From the NCBI GenBank assembly GCA_040218145.1, contig JAVJQK010000035.1, positions 186,001 to 250,000 of the forward strand: DNA of 64,000 nt, in the 5' to 3' direction. Source of the stretch: Sandaracinaceae bacterium. Lineage in GTDB: Bacteria; Myxococcota_A; Polyangia; Polyangiales; Sandaracinaceae. Made by a program: the position numbers and the translations under genes. Of the stretch, positions 17,459-25,605 are shown one piece after another; within the stretch, counting starts at the first letter, position 1; every line of letters starts with the position of its first letter. Below the pieces are notes generated by a model, which was not told where the DNA came from, ran no database searches, and saw only the letters and a list, made by a program, of their open reading frames with translations.

Positions 17459-18355
17459 TCACCGCAGGAAGAGCGCGAGGGACCAGGAGACCTGGAAGAG
17501 GAAGATCGCGCCGAGGCCGAAGGTGACGAAGCGCAGGAGGTCCGCGCGGTGGGCCGCGTCGGCGCGCAGGAGCCAGCGCATGGCGAGGAGCGCGGCGAGC
17601 GCGGGCGGGAGCAGGACGCCGGCGAGCTGCTCGCGGCTCAACGGCGGGCCGACCTGGCTCACGAGCACCAGGCCGACGCCGAGGAGGACCAGGACGTCGC
17701 GCCGCGCGCGCGCTTCGCCGCGACGGACGGGCCAGGTGCGCTTGCCCGCCGCGCGGTCCGCCGCCACGTCCGGGAGCGCGGTCAGGATGTTCGAGACGTA
17801 GCCGAGCACCACGAGCGGCGCGAAGGCCTCCCACGGCGTCGCCTCGAGCGACCCCGCCAGCAAGTAGTAGCCGACGAGCGGCAGGACCATGCCGACACCC
17901 AGGCCCTGCAGGATCTCTCCGAAGCCGCGGTACGAGAGCTTCAGCGGCGGATAGCTGTAGGCCCAGAGCAGCGCGATCGCCGCCGCGGCCAGCGCCGGAA
18001 GCCAGGGGCGCGCGGCCCACAGCGCGACGACGCCGGACCCCACCAGCAGCAGCCCCGCGGCGCCGATGGCCGCGACCTTCAGCTGGCCGGGGCGGAGCCG
18101 CCCCTCGGGGATCACGCGCGAGCCGCCGCTGAACGGCGTGGGCGCGTCGTGCAGCGCGTCCGCGTCGCGGTCGGCGTGGTCGTTCGCGAAGACGATGTAG
18201 AGGTGGTCGAGGACGCCGAACGCGAACGCGAGCCCCGCCAGCCACGGATCGAACGCGACACCCGACGCCACGGCGAGCGCGATCCCGACCAGGATGGGTG
18301 GCGCGATGTTGGCGTGGGCGAAGGGTCGCGCCGCCTGAAGCCAGCCTCGAATCAC
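17459..18355 (-). CDS. UbiA-family prenyltransferase B (MenA-like)
   Basis: The 298-residue membrane protein shows NDHADRDADAL for the first Asp motif, SGGSRVIPEG after it, YSYPPLKLSYRGFGE in the middle loop and LPDVAADRAAGKRT for the second motif. The short N-terminus (WLQAARPFAHANIAPPILVG) resembles MenA, the 1,4-dihydroxy-2-naphthoate polyprenyltransferase of menaquinone synthesis. It has about eight membrane helices. It faces the other UbiA gene across one unknown gene. MenA function is plausible, but no other men gene is in the window. Confidence 0.83.
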   Translation of the reverse strand: MIRGWLQAARPFAHANIAPPILVGIALAVASGVAFDPWLAGLAFAFGVLDHLYIVFANDHADRDADALHDAPTPFSGGSRVIPEGRLRPGQLKVAAIGAAGLLLVGSGVVALWAARPWLPALAAAAIALLWAYSYPPLKLSYRGFGEILQGLGVGMVLPLVGYYLLAGSLEATPWEAFAPLVVLGYVSNILTALPDVAADRAAGKRTWPVRRGEARARRDVLVLLGVGLVLVSQVGPPLSREQLAGVLLPPALAALLAMRWLLRADAAHRADLLRFVTFGLGAIFLFQVSWSLALFLR

Positions 18356-18411
18356 CCCCTACCGTAGACGGCCCCGCGCGTGTCGCCAGCCGACGTGCTA
18401 ACGAAGCGCCC

Positions 18412-19338
18412 GTGACCGCCTTCGATCCGCTGGCCGAGGGGCGCCTGGCCCTCTTCACCGGCAAGGGCGGGGTCGGGAAGTCCACCGTGGTCGCGGCGCT
18501 CGCCATGGAGGCCGCGCGGCGCGGGCGGCGCCCGCTGGTCATCGAGCTGGGCCACCGCGCGTCCATGCAAGCCGTCTTCGGGGTGGAGAGCGTCGGGCAC
18601 GAGCCAGTCGACGTGGGCGGCGGCGTCTTCGCGAGCAACATCGAGCTGGACGAGGCGCTCCGCGACTACATCGCCGACCACGTCCCGGTCGCGGCGCTCG
18701 CGCGGCGGATCGCGCAGAGCCGCTCCCTCGCGCGCTTCTTCGAGGCGGCGCCCGCGGTGGGCGAGGTGCTGACGCTGCAGCGGCTCGAGCAGCTCCTCGC
18801 CGCGACCGCGCCGGACGGGCGCCCCCGCTGGGACCCCATCCTGGTGGACTTCGACGCGACCGGTCACGCGCTGATGTTCCTCGAGCTGCCCAAGGTCTTC
18901 GAGGGCCTCGTCCCGGACGGGCCCGTGCGGCGACTGCTGGACTCGTTCTCGGCCCTGCTCTCCGACGCCGACCAGACGCGGCTGCACCTGGTCACCCTGC
19001 CGGGGCGGCTCCCCGTGCAGGAGACGCTGGAGCTCCACGCGCGGCTCGAGGCGGAGCACGCGGTCCAGCTCGGCGGGCTGTTCGTCAACCGCGTCCCGGC
19101 GCGACCGTGGGAGGGCTCGCTCGCCACGCTCGACGATCTGGCCGCGCGGCTCGACGGGGAGCCCGCGCGTGACCTCGCCCTGCTCCGCCGCGCGATGGAG
19201 CGGCACGCGTGGGCGACGGAGGCCGTGCGCCGCCTCGACGCGCTGCCGCTCCCGCTCGTCCGGCTGCCGGAGCTCTCGACCCACATGGACCACCGCGCGC
19301 TCACCGCGCTCGGGCGCATCGCCGGAGGCGCCCAGTGA
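18412..19338 (+). CDS. ArsA/Get3-like ATPase 1
   Basis: The 308-residue product from the GTG at 18412 has the deviant Walker A of the ArsA/Get3/MinD class (TGKGGVGKST, about residues 17-26) and a DATGHAL switch II segment near residue 150. In this family ATP-driven dimers carry arsenite (ArsA) or membrane-protein tails (Get3/TRC40). No arsenite Cys triad and no ars genes are seen. Its stop overlaps the GTG start of a second ArsA-like gene, so they are made together and may form a heterodimer. An upstream start at 18298 is possible but adds only low-complexity sequence. Confidence 0.87.
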   Translation: MTAFDPLAEGRLALFTGKGGVGKSTVVAALAMEAARRGRRPLVIELGHRASMQAVFGVESVGHEPVDVGGGVFASNIELDEALRDYIADHVPVAALARRIAQSRSLARFFEAAPAVGEVLTLQRLEQLLAATAPDGRPRWDPILVDFDATGHALMFLELPKVFEGLVPDGPVRRLLDSFSALLSDADQTRLHLVTLPGRLPVQETLELHARLEAEHAVQLGGLFVNRVPARPWEGSLATLDDLAARLDGEPARDLALLRRAMERHAWATEAVRRLDALPLPLVRLPELSTHMDHRALTALGRIAGGAQ

Positions 19339-20444
19339 GCCTGGCCGAGCTGCTCGACGACCGCCGCCTGCTCGTCTGCGTGGGACCGGGCGGCGTCGGC
19401 AAGACGACCCTCGGCGCCGCCCTCGCCATCGCGGCCGCGCGGCGGGGCAAGCGCGTCGCCGTCATCACGATCGATCCGGCCCGGCGGCTCGCCGACGCGC
19501 TGGGGCTCGACGGGCTCGATGACGCCCTGCGCCCCGTGCACGGCGTGGGGCCCGGGCACCTGGACGCGGCGATGCTCGACACGAAGGCGAGCTACGACGC
19601 GCTCATCGCCCGTGTCGCCGCCGATCCCGAGGCGCGCGCGCGCATCCTCGACAACCGCGTCTACCAGTCCTTCTCGCGCACCCTCGCCCGCAGCCACGCG
19701 TACGTCGCCATGGAGCGGCTGCACGACGTGCTCGGCGCCGGCTACGACCTGGTCGTGCTCGACACGCCGCCCACGCGCAGCGCGCTCGACATCCTCGACG
19801 CGCCCGCGCGCCTCGTCCGCTTCCTGGACGAGCGTGTCCTCGGGGCCTTCCTGGGACAGCGCGGCGGGGGCGGCGCCGCGGCGTGGCTGAAGTCGAAGGG
19901 CGCGGAGGTGGCGCTCCGGCTCTTCGGCGCGCTCGTGGGCGACGCGCTCATGCAGGAGCTCGCCGGCTTCTTCGAGGTCTTCTTCCATCTCCGCGCCGGC
20001 TTCGCGGAGCGGGCGGACGCGGTGCAAGCAGCGCTGCGGGCTGACGGAACGAGCTTCGTGCTCGTCAGCGCCCCGCGGGCCACCCACCTCGCGGACGCGG
20101 CCTACCTCCGCGACGGCCTGCTCGAGCGCGGCGCCCCCATCGAGGCGGTCCTCTTCAACCGCGCGTTCCACGCCGACGAGACGGGCCAGCCGGTCACCGC
20201 GCCTCGGACGCCCTACGTCGTCCAGGAGGTCGTGCAGGACGCCGACGGGGCGAGCGCGCTGCGCGCCGCCCAGGCCCTCCGCGGGCAGCTCGCGCTCGAG
20301 AACCAGGCCCTCGACCGCGCGATGCGCGCGCTCCTCGCCGGCGTGCCCCGCGCCCACGTCCGCCTGCGCTTCCCGCGCATGGACGAGGAGCCCGCGACGG
20401 TGGAGGCCCTCGAGGCGCTGCTCTGCTCCGCGGCCCCGCTCTGA
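19335..20444 (+). CDS. ArsA/Get3-like ATPase 2
   Basis: This 369-residue partner has the P-loop VGPGGVGKTT (about residues 14-23), the DPARRL segment after the second strand and LDTPPTRSALD as switch II. Beyond residue 165 it carries a hydrophobic helical region (FLDERVLGAFLGQ, VGDALMQELAGFFEVF) comparable in position to the Get3 client-binding domain. It overlaps ATPase 1 by GTGA. Pairs of divergent ArsA homologues are known in several bacterial phyla, but their clients are mostly unknown. Here several tail-anchored proteins are encoded nearby, which makes a targeting role worth testing. Confidence 0.87.
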   Translation: MSLAELLDDRRLLVCVGPGGVGKTTLGAALAIAAARRGKRVAVITIDPARRLADALGLDGLDDALRPVHGVGPGHLDAAMLDTKASYDALIARVAADPEARARILDNRVYQSFSRTLARSHAYVAMERLHDVLGAGYDLVVLDTPPTRSALDILDAPARLVRFLDERVLGAFLGQRGGGGAAAWLKSKGAEVALRLFGALVGDALMQELAGFFEVFFHLRAGFAERADAVQAALRADGTSFVLVSAPRATHLADAAYLRDGLLERGAPIEAVLFNRAFHADETGQPVTAPRTPYVVQEVVQDADGASALRAAQALRGQLALENQALDRAMRALLAGVPRAHVRLRFPRMDEEPATVEALEALLCSAAPL

Positions 20445-20461
20445 CAGAGGGCGCGAGCGCG

Positions 20462-20475
20462 GACCGTTCACGGTC
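20462..20475. terminator. Short hairpin between ArsA-like and glycerate kinase genes
   Basis: GACCGT and ACGGTC are perfectly inverted around TC, between convergent genes and touching the glycerate kinase stop codon. There is no T-run. Confidence 0.35.
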
Positions 20476-21709
20476 AGACGCGGATCAGCAGGTCCGCCAC
20501 GTTGGTCCCCGTCGGCCCGGTTTGGAGCGCCGCGGACGCGGCCTCGAGGAGCGGCGACGCGTCGTGCCTCTCGAGCGCGCTCACGAGATCCCGACCGGCC
20601 AGCGCACGCGCCGCCGCCGCGTCGGCGAGCCCGCCCGCGTTCTGGCTCGCGCCGTCCACCCCGTCGGTGGCGAGCGCGAGCAGCACCCCGTCGTCGAGCC
20701 CGGCCGCGATGGCGGCGAGCGCCAGCTCCTGGTTCCGCCCACCCCGGCCGATCGGGCCGTCGCCGAGCGTCACGGTGGTCTCCCCGCCCCAGACCCACGC
20801 CGACGTGGGCTCGCGGGCGAGGCGCACGCCGAGCGCCCGCGCCTCGCCGTCGAAGCGCCCCGGTCGATCGGTCAGGGACAGGCCCCGCGCCTCCGCCGCG
20901 GCGCGGACCGCGGCGCGCGCCGTCTCGGAGTCGGCCGCGACTTCGGACTCGATCGTGGTCCCGATGGTGAACAGCGCGAGCGGCTCCGTCGGAGGCAGCG
21001 CGAGCGACAGTCCGTGGCGCGCCAAGATCTCGGCCGCGTCCTCGTCGTCCCCGCGCGAGGGCAGCGTGGGCCCGCTCGCGACCACGTCGAGCGGCGCGCC
21101 CGGCACGTCCGAGAGGATCACGTTCACGACCCGCGCGGGCGCGATCGCCGCCGCGAGCCGGCCGCCCTTCACGGCCGAGAGCGCCCGCCGCACCGTGTTC
21201 AAGGCGCCGATGTCCGCGCCGCCCGCCAGGAGCGCGCGCGTGATCCGCTGCACCGTCTCGAGCGCGATCGAGTCCCGTGGGCGCTCGAGCATCGACGAGC
21301 CGCCCCCCGAGATCAGGCAGAGCGCGACGTCGCCCGGCCCGAGGCTCCGGGCCAGCGCGAGCACGCGATCGCCGGTCTCGATCGCGTCGGGGGCGGGCGT
21401 CGGGTGCCCGCCCACCCGGACCTCGAGCGGCGGCAGCGCGGCCGGCCCGGGCGCCACCACGATACCGCCCCGCGGCGCGCACGCGGCCAGCGCGGCCCGC
21501 GCCATGCCGACGGAGGCCTTGCCGAACGCGAAGACCGTGGCCCCCGAGAGCGGCACCCCTCGCGCCTCCAGCCGCGCGAGGGCGGCGCGCGTCGCCCGCT
21601 CCGGCTCGACGGCGGCCAGCGCGGCCTCGGCCAGCTCCACCGCCAGCGCGCGCCGCGCCCGCTCTGCGTCGGTCAGCCCCGGCGCCTGCAGGATGGACCG
21701 ATCGATCAC
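20474..21709 (-). CDS. Glycerate 2-kinase family protein (DUF4147/MOFRL)
   Basis: From a GTG at 21709 the product has 411 residues, the normal length of GckA-type glycerate kinases. Visible features are a GKASVGMA segment near the N-terminus, LISGGGSS for nucleotide binding, ALNTVRRALSAVKGGRLA, and the C-terminal MOFRL domain with WGGETTV, GRGGRNQELAL and LATDGVDGAS. These enzymes phosphorylate glycerate to 2-phosphoglycerate in serine or sugar-acid breakdown. A longer frame extends upstream but loses family similarity. It is convergent with ATPase 2 and divergent from the PEGA gene. Confidence 0.9.
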   Translation of the reverse strand: MIDRSILQAPGLTDAERARRALAVELAEAALAAVEPERATRAALARLEARGVPLSGATVFAFGKASVGMARAALAACAPRGGIVVAPGPAALPPLEVRVGGHPTPAPDAIETGDRVLALARSLGPGDVALCLISGGGSSMLERPRDSIALETVQRITRALLAGGADIGALNTVRRALSAVKGGRLAAAIAPARVVNVILSDVPGAPLDVVASGPTLPSRGDDEDAAEILARHGLSLALPPTEPLALFTIGTTIESEVAADSETARAAVRAAAEARGLSLTDRPGRFDGEARALGVRLAREPTSAWVWGGETTVTLGDGPIGRGGRNQELALAAIAAGLDDGVLLALATDGVDGASQNAGGLADAAAARALAGRDLVSALERHDASPLLEAASAALQTGPTGTNVADLLIRV

Positions 21710-21787
21710 CGCGCGAGCATAGAGCACCGCGAAACCGCGGAGCACGCATGACGTGCTCGGGCCTGGTGCCGGCGGAGCGCGCTTGCC

Positions 21788-22753
21788 ATGCTCCGCGCCA
21801 TGCGCCTCCTGACCTTGATCGGGGTCTTCGTCATCGCCAGCGCGGCCGCCCCCGCGGCGGCGCAGAGCGCGCTGGTGATCGTTCCCGACGCGCGGGTGGA
21901 AGCGGTGACGCTGGAGCGCGCGCGCGCGGCCGGCATCGAGGTCCTCGCGGAGCGCGGGATCCGGCTCGTGCCCACGCCGGACGGAGAGCCGTGCGAAGAG
22001 GCCGACTGCGCCGCCGCGCTGGCCGGCTCGGCGGGGGCCGACTTCGCCGCGCTCCTCCGGGTCGAGCCCACCGAGGAGGGCCGCCAGGTGCGCGCGGTGG
22101 TGATCGGCGCCGGCGGTGGCTCGGTCGAAGAGACGGCGGCGGTGGAAGACGGCGCCGTCCGCAGCGCCGCCCGGGTCGCGCTCGAGGCGGCGCTGGACCG
22201 CCGCGGGGGCGACGGCCGCGGGTTCCTCCTCGTCACGAGCGCGCCGCCCGGCGCCCGCGTGGAGATCGACGGCCGCGACGCCGGCTTCGCGCCGCTCCGA
22301 CGCATGGTGGGGGCCGGCGCCCACCGCGTGCGCATCACCGCCGAGGGTGGCGAGCCGTCCGAGCACGAGGTCGAGGTCACCGCGGGCGAGGAGATCTCGG
22401 TCACCGCGGACGCGGCGTCGGAGATCGACGCGCCGCCGCCCGATCCCGCGGGCCCGACGCGGACGGAGCCGAGCCTCTGGAACTGGCTCATCGGCGGCGC
22501 GCTCGCGCTCGGCGGCATCATCACCCTCCTGTCGCCGCTCCAGACGATCAGCCAGCAGGGTCAGTGCGTCGACGAGATCGAGGACGTCGGGTGCGTCGAG
22601 CGCGTCCAGTTCGGCGCGCAGAGCGGGGTCCTCATGGGCATCGGCGTCAGCGCGATCATCGCCGCCATCGTGGTCGACGCGGTCGCCCCGCTCCGGGTGG
22701 AGGTCACCGCCGGGCCCGACGCCGCGGGCGTGCGGGTGGAGGGCCGGTTCTGA
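21788..22753 (+). CDS. PEGA-domain exported membrane protein, copy 1
   Basis: The 321-residue protein has a cleavable-looking signal peptide ending around AAPAAAQS, an N-terminal alpha/beta domain, and a PEGA domain at about residues 148-205 (VTSAPPGARVEIDGRDAG). Two C-terminal membrane helices bracket a short loop with two Cys (GQCVDEIEDVGC). It is a paralogue of the gene at 25606: both end with an N-W-L-[IV]-G-G helix, a SPL-x-T turn and FGA-x-SGVL. The next gene, a small lipoprotein, starts within its stop codon, and the other copy is likewise followed by a lipoprotein. A cell-envelope role is inferred. Confidence 0.83.
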   Translation: MLRAMRLLTLIGVFVIASAAAPAAAQSALVIVPDARVEAVTLERARAAGIEVLAERGIRLVPTPDGEPCEEADCAAALAGSAGADFAALLRVEPTEEGRQVRAVVIGAGGGSVEETAAVEDGAVRSAARVALEAALDRRGGDGRGFLLVTSAPPGARVEIDGRDAGFAPLRRMVGAGAHRVRITAEGGEPSEHEVEVTAGEEISVTADAASEIDAPPPDPAGPTRTEPSLWNWLIGGALALGGIITLLSPLQTISQQGQCVDEIEDVGCVERVQFGAQSGVLMGIGVSAIIAAIVVDAVAPLRVEVTAGPDAAGVRVEGRF

Positions 22754-22929
22754 TGCGTACGCTGTGGATCCTCGTCGGTGTGCTCGCCCTCGCGGGCTGC
22801 TCCGAGACGGTGCGCTGCCCGGACGGTCAGATCTTCGACGAAGACGGCGCCTGCGTGGACATCCCCGACGGCGGGACGCGCTCCGACGCCTCCTCGTCGG
22901 ACGCGGGCTCGGCTGGCGACGGCGGCTGA
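22753..22929 (+). CDS. Small lipoprotein, 58 aa
   Basis: The ATG at 22753 shares a base with the previous stop. The peptide has a signal sequence with lipobox LAGC (Cys17), a short Cys-containing region (RCPDGQIFDEDGACVD) and an Asp/Ser/Gly tail. It resembles the N-terminus of the larger lipoprotein at 26648 (TCAAGEI...DGVCVPD), which occupies the same place behind the paralogous PEGA gene. That parallel is the main reason to accept such a short gene. Its last 103 bases overlap, on the opposite strand, the 3' end of the membrane protein gene at 22827-23783. Confidence 0.6.
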   Translation: MRTLWILVGVLALAGCSETVRCPDGQIFDEDGACVDIPDGGTRSDASSSDAGSAGDGG

Positions 22930-23783
22930 TCCTCGCGGCGGGCGATCGCGGCCCGCGCCGCGGCGCGCTCGGCCTCCGAGAGCGCGAACGGCCAGAAGTC
23001 CGACGCGAGCACCGTCACGCGGTCGGAGCGAGGGCTCGGGCGCAGGGCCAGCACCGCTCGCCCCCCGTCCACGAGGAGCGGTCCGCCGCGCGCGATCGGG
23101 AACCGCGCCGTCCGCACCGGCCCGTCGGGCGGGCGCGCGCTCTCTCGGTACGCGGCGGGGCCGTCGTCGAGCACGGGCGGCGCGCGGTAGCGCACGTCGA
23201 CGTAGGCCGGCTCGCCGTGCACCTGCTGTGTCTGGAGCCCGATCACGGGGAGCGAGACCTCCTCGCCGCGGCGGGCCGCCGCGCGCGCGGTCCGCGCGTG
23301 ACGCAAGGTGTTGTGCGCGGCGAAGAGCGCCGCCCCGCCGAGCGAGAGGAACACCGCAGCGAAGAACCCGATCCAGGCCCAGCGCCAGGGGGCCGCGCGC
23401 ATCGACCAGCTGAGCGCCACCCGACCGTCCTCGTCCTCGCGCAGGCTGAGCGCGTCCTCGCCGATCGCGTCGGCGAAGAGGGTGTAGTAGTCGTCCCGAA
23501 CCGAGCGCTGGGTGCCGTCGGCGGAGACGTACCCGGCCGAGATCCGCACGTGTCGCGCGAGGCCCTGGATCACCCGGACCTCCGGGTGCGCGTACGTGAC
23601 CGCGACGCGCTCGCCACGGTCCCACGCCCGCTGGTCCCGCCACAGCTCGAGGCCCGCGCGCCCTTGCCAGAGCAGGGCCACCGCGATGACCGCCACCGCG
23701 GGGGCGAGCGCGCCGAGCGCCCGCAGCCTCGCCTGGCGCAGGAAGCCGGGATCGAGCGCGAGGGGTCGGGGCGGCAGGATCAT
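22827..23783 (-). CDS. Hypothetical two-helix membrane protein, 318 aa
   Basis: The protein has two clear membrane helices, at about residues 24-40 and 132-155, separated by an extracytoplasmic beta-rich domain with an RSVRDDYYTLF segment. A soluble C-terminal domain follows, and the last 45 residues are disordered. The organisation resembles DUF3592-type membrane proteins, though I am not certain. The C-terminal tail is encoded antisense to the small lipoprotein gene, so either its end is shorter than predicted or the overlap is genuine. It is divergent from the Pro-rich gene at 23871. Confidence 0.7.
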   Translation of the reverse strand: MILPPRPLALDPGFLRQARLRALGALAPAVAVIAVALLWQGRAGLELWRDQRAWDRGERVAVTYAHPEVRVIQGLARHVRISAGYVSADGTQRSVRDDYYTLFADAIGEDALSLREDEDGRVALSWSMRAAPWRWAWIGFFAAVFLSLGGAALFAAHNTLRHARTARAAARRGEEVSLPVIGLQTQQVHGEPAYVDVRYRAPPVLDDGPAAYRESARPPDGPVRTARFPIARGGPLLVDGGRAVLALRPSPRSDRVTVLASDFWPFALSEAERAAARAAIARREDQPPSPAEPASDEEASERVPPSGMSTQAPSSSKI

Positions 23784-23870
23784 CGGCGACTCGGGCTACG
23801 GGTGGGCGAACCGGTTCTTCCCTTGCGGGCGGTGAGCCGGGTCTTCTACGGTTCGGGGCGGGAGCGAAAC

Positions 23871-24773
23871 GTGAGCGACCCGAGCAAGCCCGACGGTCCC
23901 TCTGGTTGGGGGGACGGACCACCCCCCCAGGGAGATTCCCCCGGAGGCGACGACTTCGCGGCCACCGCGCTCGGGCGGCCCACGTTCGACTTCGAGATCG
24001 CGGGTGAAGGCGCGCCCGCACCCGCGCCGGCCCCTGGCCCGCCCGCCGCGCAGGAGGCCCCACCTTGGGCCGCCGCCGCGCCCGCGGGTCCGCCCGCCGT
24101 CAACGCTCCCCCGCCCGCCGACGCGCCTCCCTGGGCTTCCGGCCCCAACCCGGCGCCCGCCGCCGGTCCGCCGCCCGCCGTCGGTCCGCCGCCTGCCGGC
24201 CCGCCGCCCGCCCAGGCGCCGCCGTGGGCGGGCGCCCCCGCCGGTCCGCCGAGCGCCTTCGGGGGCGCTCCGCCGCCCGCGAGCGCCGCGGGGAGCGCGC
24301 CGATGCCTGCGCCCGCGCCACCGGCGGTCGGAGCGCCTCCGGCGGCCAGCCCCGCGCCCTACACCCCGCCTCCCGCGGGAGACGCCCCGCCCTGGGCCAG
24401 CGGGGGCGGCGGCGGAATGCAAGCGACCGACCCCAACCGGCCCGCGCTCGGCGGGAGCGGCGGCACCGACTTCGCCTCGACCGCGCTCGACCGGCCGGCG
24501 TTCGACTTCGACGCCAAGGCGCCCCCCACCGATCAGGGAGGCTGGGGCGGCGCGCCTCCCGCCGCTGGCGCCGCGCCGTCCGCGGTCGGGGGCCCTCCGC
24601 CCGCTGCGCGCCCCGCCAAGCCGGTCCCGCCCTCGGACACCGGCCTCAAGATCGCGCTCGTCGCCGTCGTGGGGCTCATCGTGCTCCTCTGCGCCGCGCT
24701 CGCGATCGGCGTGGTGATGTCGCTCGGTGACGACACGACCGACGACGAGACCGAGCAGGTCGACGAGGACTGA
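23871..24773 (+). CDS. Pro/Ala-rich tail-anchored protein
   Basis: The GTG at 23871 has a GGGAG six bases upstream and gives 300 residues. An upstream in-frame GTG at 23832 lacks such a site. The chain is low-complexity Pro/Ala/Gly, with PPWA repeated about six times, and contains two copies of a motif of the form DFA[AS]TAL[GD]RP[TA]FDF, near residues 24 and 203. A single membrane helix (about residues 266-287) is followed by an acidic tail of 17 residues, so it is probably tail-anchored with the disordered part in the cytoplasm. The two motifs look like short linear binding sites. Function is unknown. Confidence 0.75.
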   Translation: MSDPSKPDGPSGWGDGPPPQGDSPGGDDFAATALGRPTFDFEIAGEGAPAPAPAPGPPAAQEAPPWAAAAPAGPPAVNAPPPADAPPWASGPNPAPAAGPPPAVGPPPAGPPPAQAPPWAGAPAGPPSAFGGAPPPASAAGSAPMPAPAPPAVGAPPAASPAPYTPPPAGDAPPWASGGGGGMQATDPNRPALGGSGGTDFASTALDRPAFDFDAKAPPTDQGGWGGAPPAAGAAPSAVGGPPPAARPAKPVPPSDTGLKIALVAVVGLIVLLCAALAIGVVMSLGDDTTDDETEQVDED

Positions 24774-24774
24774 G

Positions 24775-24803
24775 ACCTTCGTCGCGTCGTGGACGCGAGG
24801 TCA
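24775..24803. terminator. Bidirectional terminator-like hairpin
   Basis: CGCGTC (24784-24789) pairs with GACGCG (24793-24798) around GTG, and the stem can be extended by GACCT with AGGTC across a small bulge. It sits between the convergent stops of the Pro-rich gene and the outer-membrane-like gene. No T-run follows. Confidence 0.5.
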
Positions 24804-25475
24804 GACGCCGTGGGCGTCGTCCGAGAGGAGATCGATCCGGCCGCCGATCCGCAGGCCGACGTCCAGCACGAGGTCACGCGCGACCGCGGTGTCGAGGCCG
24901 AAGTGCTGCCGCACCCCGATCCCGCCGCCCACGATGAAGTTGCCGAGGTGCCACGCGAGATCGAGCGCGAAGCGCCAGCCCAGCGCGCCGTGGTCGAGCT
25001 GCGCCGCGGCCGCCCGACGCGCCTCGGCGTCCGGGCCGTTCGGGCGCCCGCCGACCCCCTCCCCCGCGTCCGCGTAGAGACCGCTCAGCCCCAGCACTCC
25101 GCTGAGATGCACGCGCGTGTCGCCGCCGCTCATGCAGGGGAACCGCACGCGGCCCGCGAGCCCCGCGTCGAGCATCGTCGAACGGAAGGCGTACCCGTCC
25201 GCCAGCCCGAGGGCCGGGCCCGCGTGGTGGGCCCCCGAGAGCGCGACCCCCAGCTGGAAATAGCGGTTGCCACCGGCGTAGAGGCGCGCGTCGGCCCCGA
25301 GCAGGAGCCCGGTCTGGTTCTCGTAGCCGTAGCCGGGCACGAGCTCGGGGGCGGCGGTCGAGCGATCGGCGACGCCGATCGGGATCGACAGCTCCAGCTC
25401 GAGGCGGTCGTCCGCGAGGGCGGGGCTCGCGAGCAGGCTGGCGGCGAGCGCGGCGGTGATGGTGAGTGTCTTCAT
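24801..25475 (-). CDS. Outer-membrane beta-barrel-like protein, 224 aa
   Basis: The product has a textbook signal peptide (MKTLTITAALAASLLASPALA) and a mature chain of alternating polar and hydrophobic strands such as LELELSIPIGV, GLLLGADARLYA and LAGRVRFP, ending in long amphipathic strands. That pattern suggests a small outer-membrane beta-barrel, though it lacks a terminal Phe. A ribosome site GGAGG lies 10 bases before the ATG at 25475. It is divergent from the second PEGA gene; the 130-base space between contains a 16-bp perfect palindrome. No close family is recognised. Confidence 0.72.
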   Translation of the reverse strand: MKTLTITAALAASLLASPALADDRLELELSIPIGVADRSTAAPELVPGYGYENQTGLLLGADARLYAGGNRYFQLGVALSGAHHAGPALGLADGYAFRSTMLDAGLAGRVRFPCMSGGDTRVHLSGVLGLSGLYADAGEGVGGRPNGPDAEARRAAAAQLDHGALGWRFALDLAWHLGNFIVGGGIGVRQHFGLDTAVARDLVLDVGLRIGGRIDLLSDDAHGV

Positions 25476-25557
25476 GTTCTCGGGTCCTCCGGGGCTCGAA
25501 CGTGTGGGAGCGCCGCGCGTGGATCGAATTACAAAGCCTCACATCCGCAACCTTCAC

Positions 25558-25573
25558 CCCGCGGCGCCGCGGG
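25558..25573. promoter_or_regulatory. 16-bp perfect palindrome in a divergent intergenic space
   Basis: CCCGCGGCGCCGCGGG is its own reverse complement and sits between the divergent outer-membrane-like and PEGA genes, 33 bases before the PEGA ATG. It could be an operator or an RNA hairpin. GC-rich DNA raises the chance of such palindromes. Confidence 0.35.
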
Positions 25574-25605
25574 TGTTACAAGTCGCGTGCCTCTCGGGAG
25601 ACACG

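Noticed and set aside
18412-20444. Arsenite efflux operon
   Set aside because: Neither ATPase shows the arsenite Cys triad and no arsB, arsC or arsR is nearby.
20474-22366. Glycerate kinase extended to 630 residues
   Set aside because: The added N-terminal part lies antisense to the PEGA gene and lacks family similarity. The GTG at 21709 gives the normal length.
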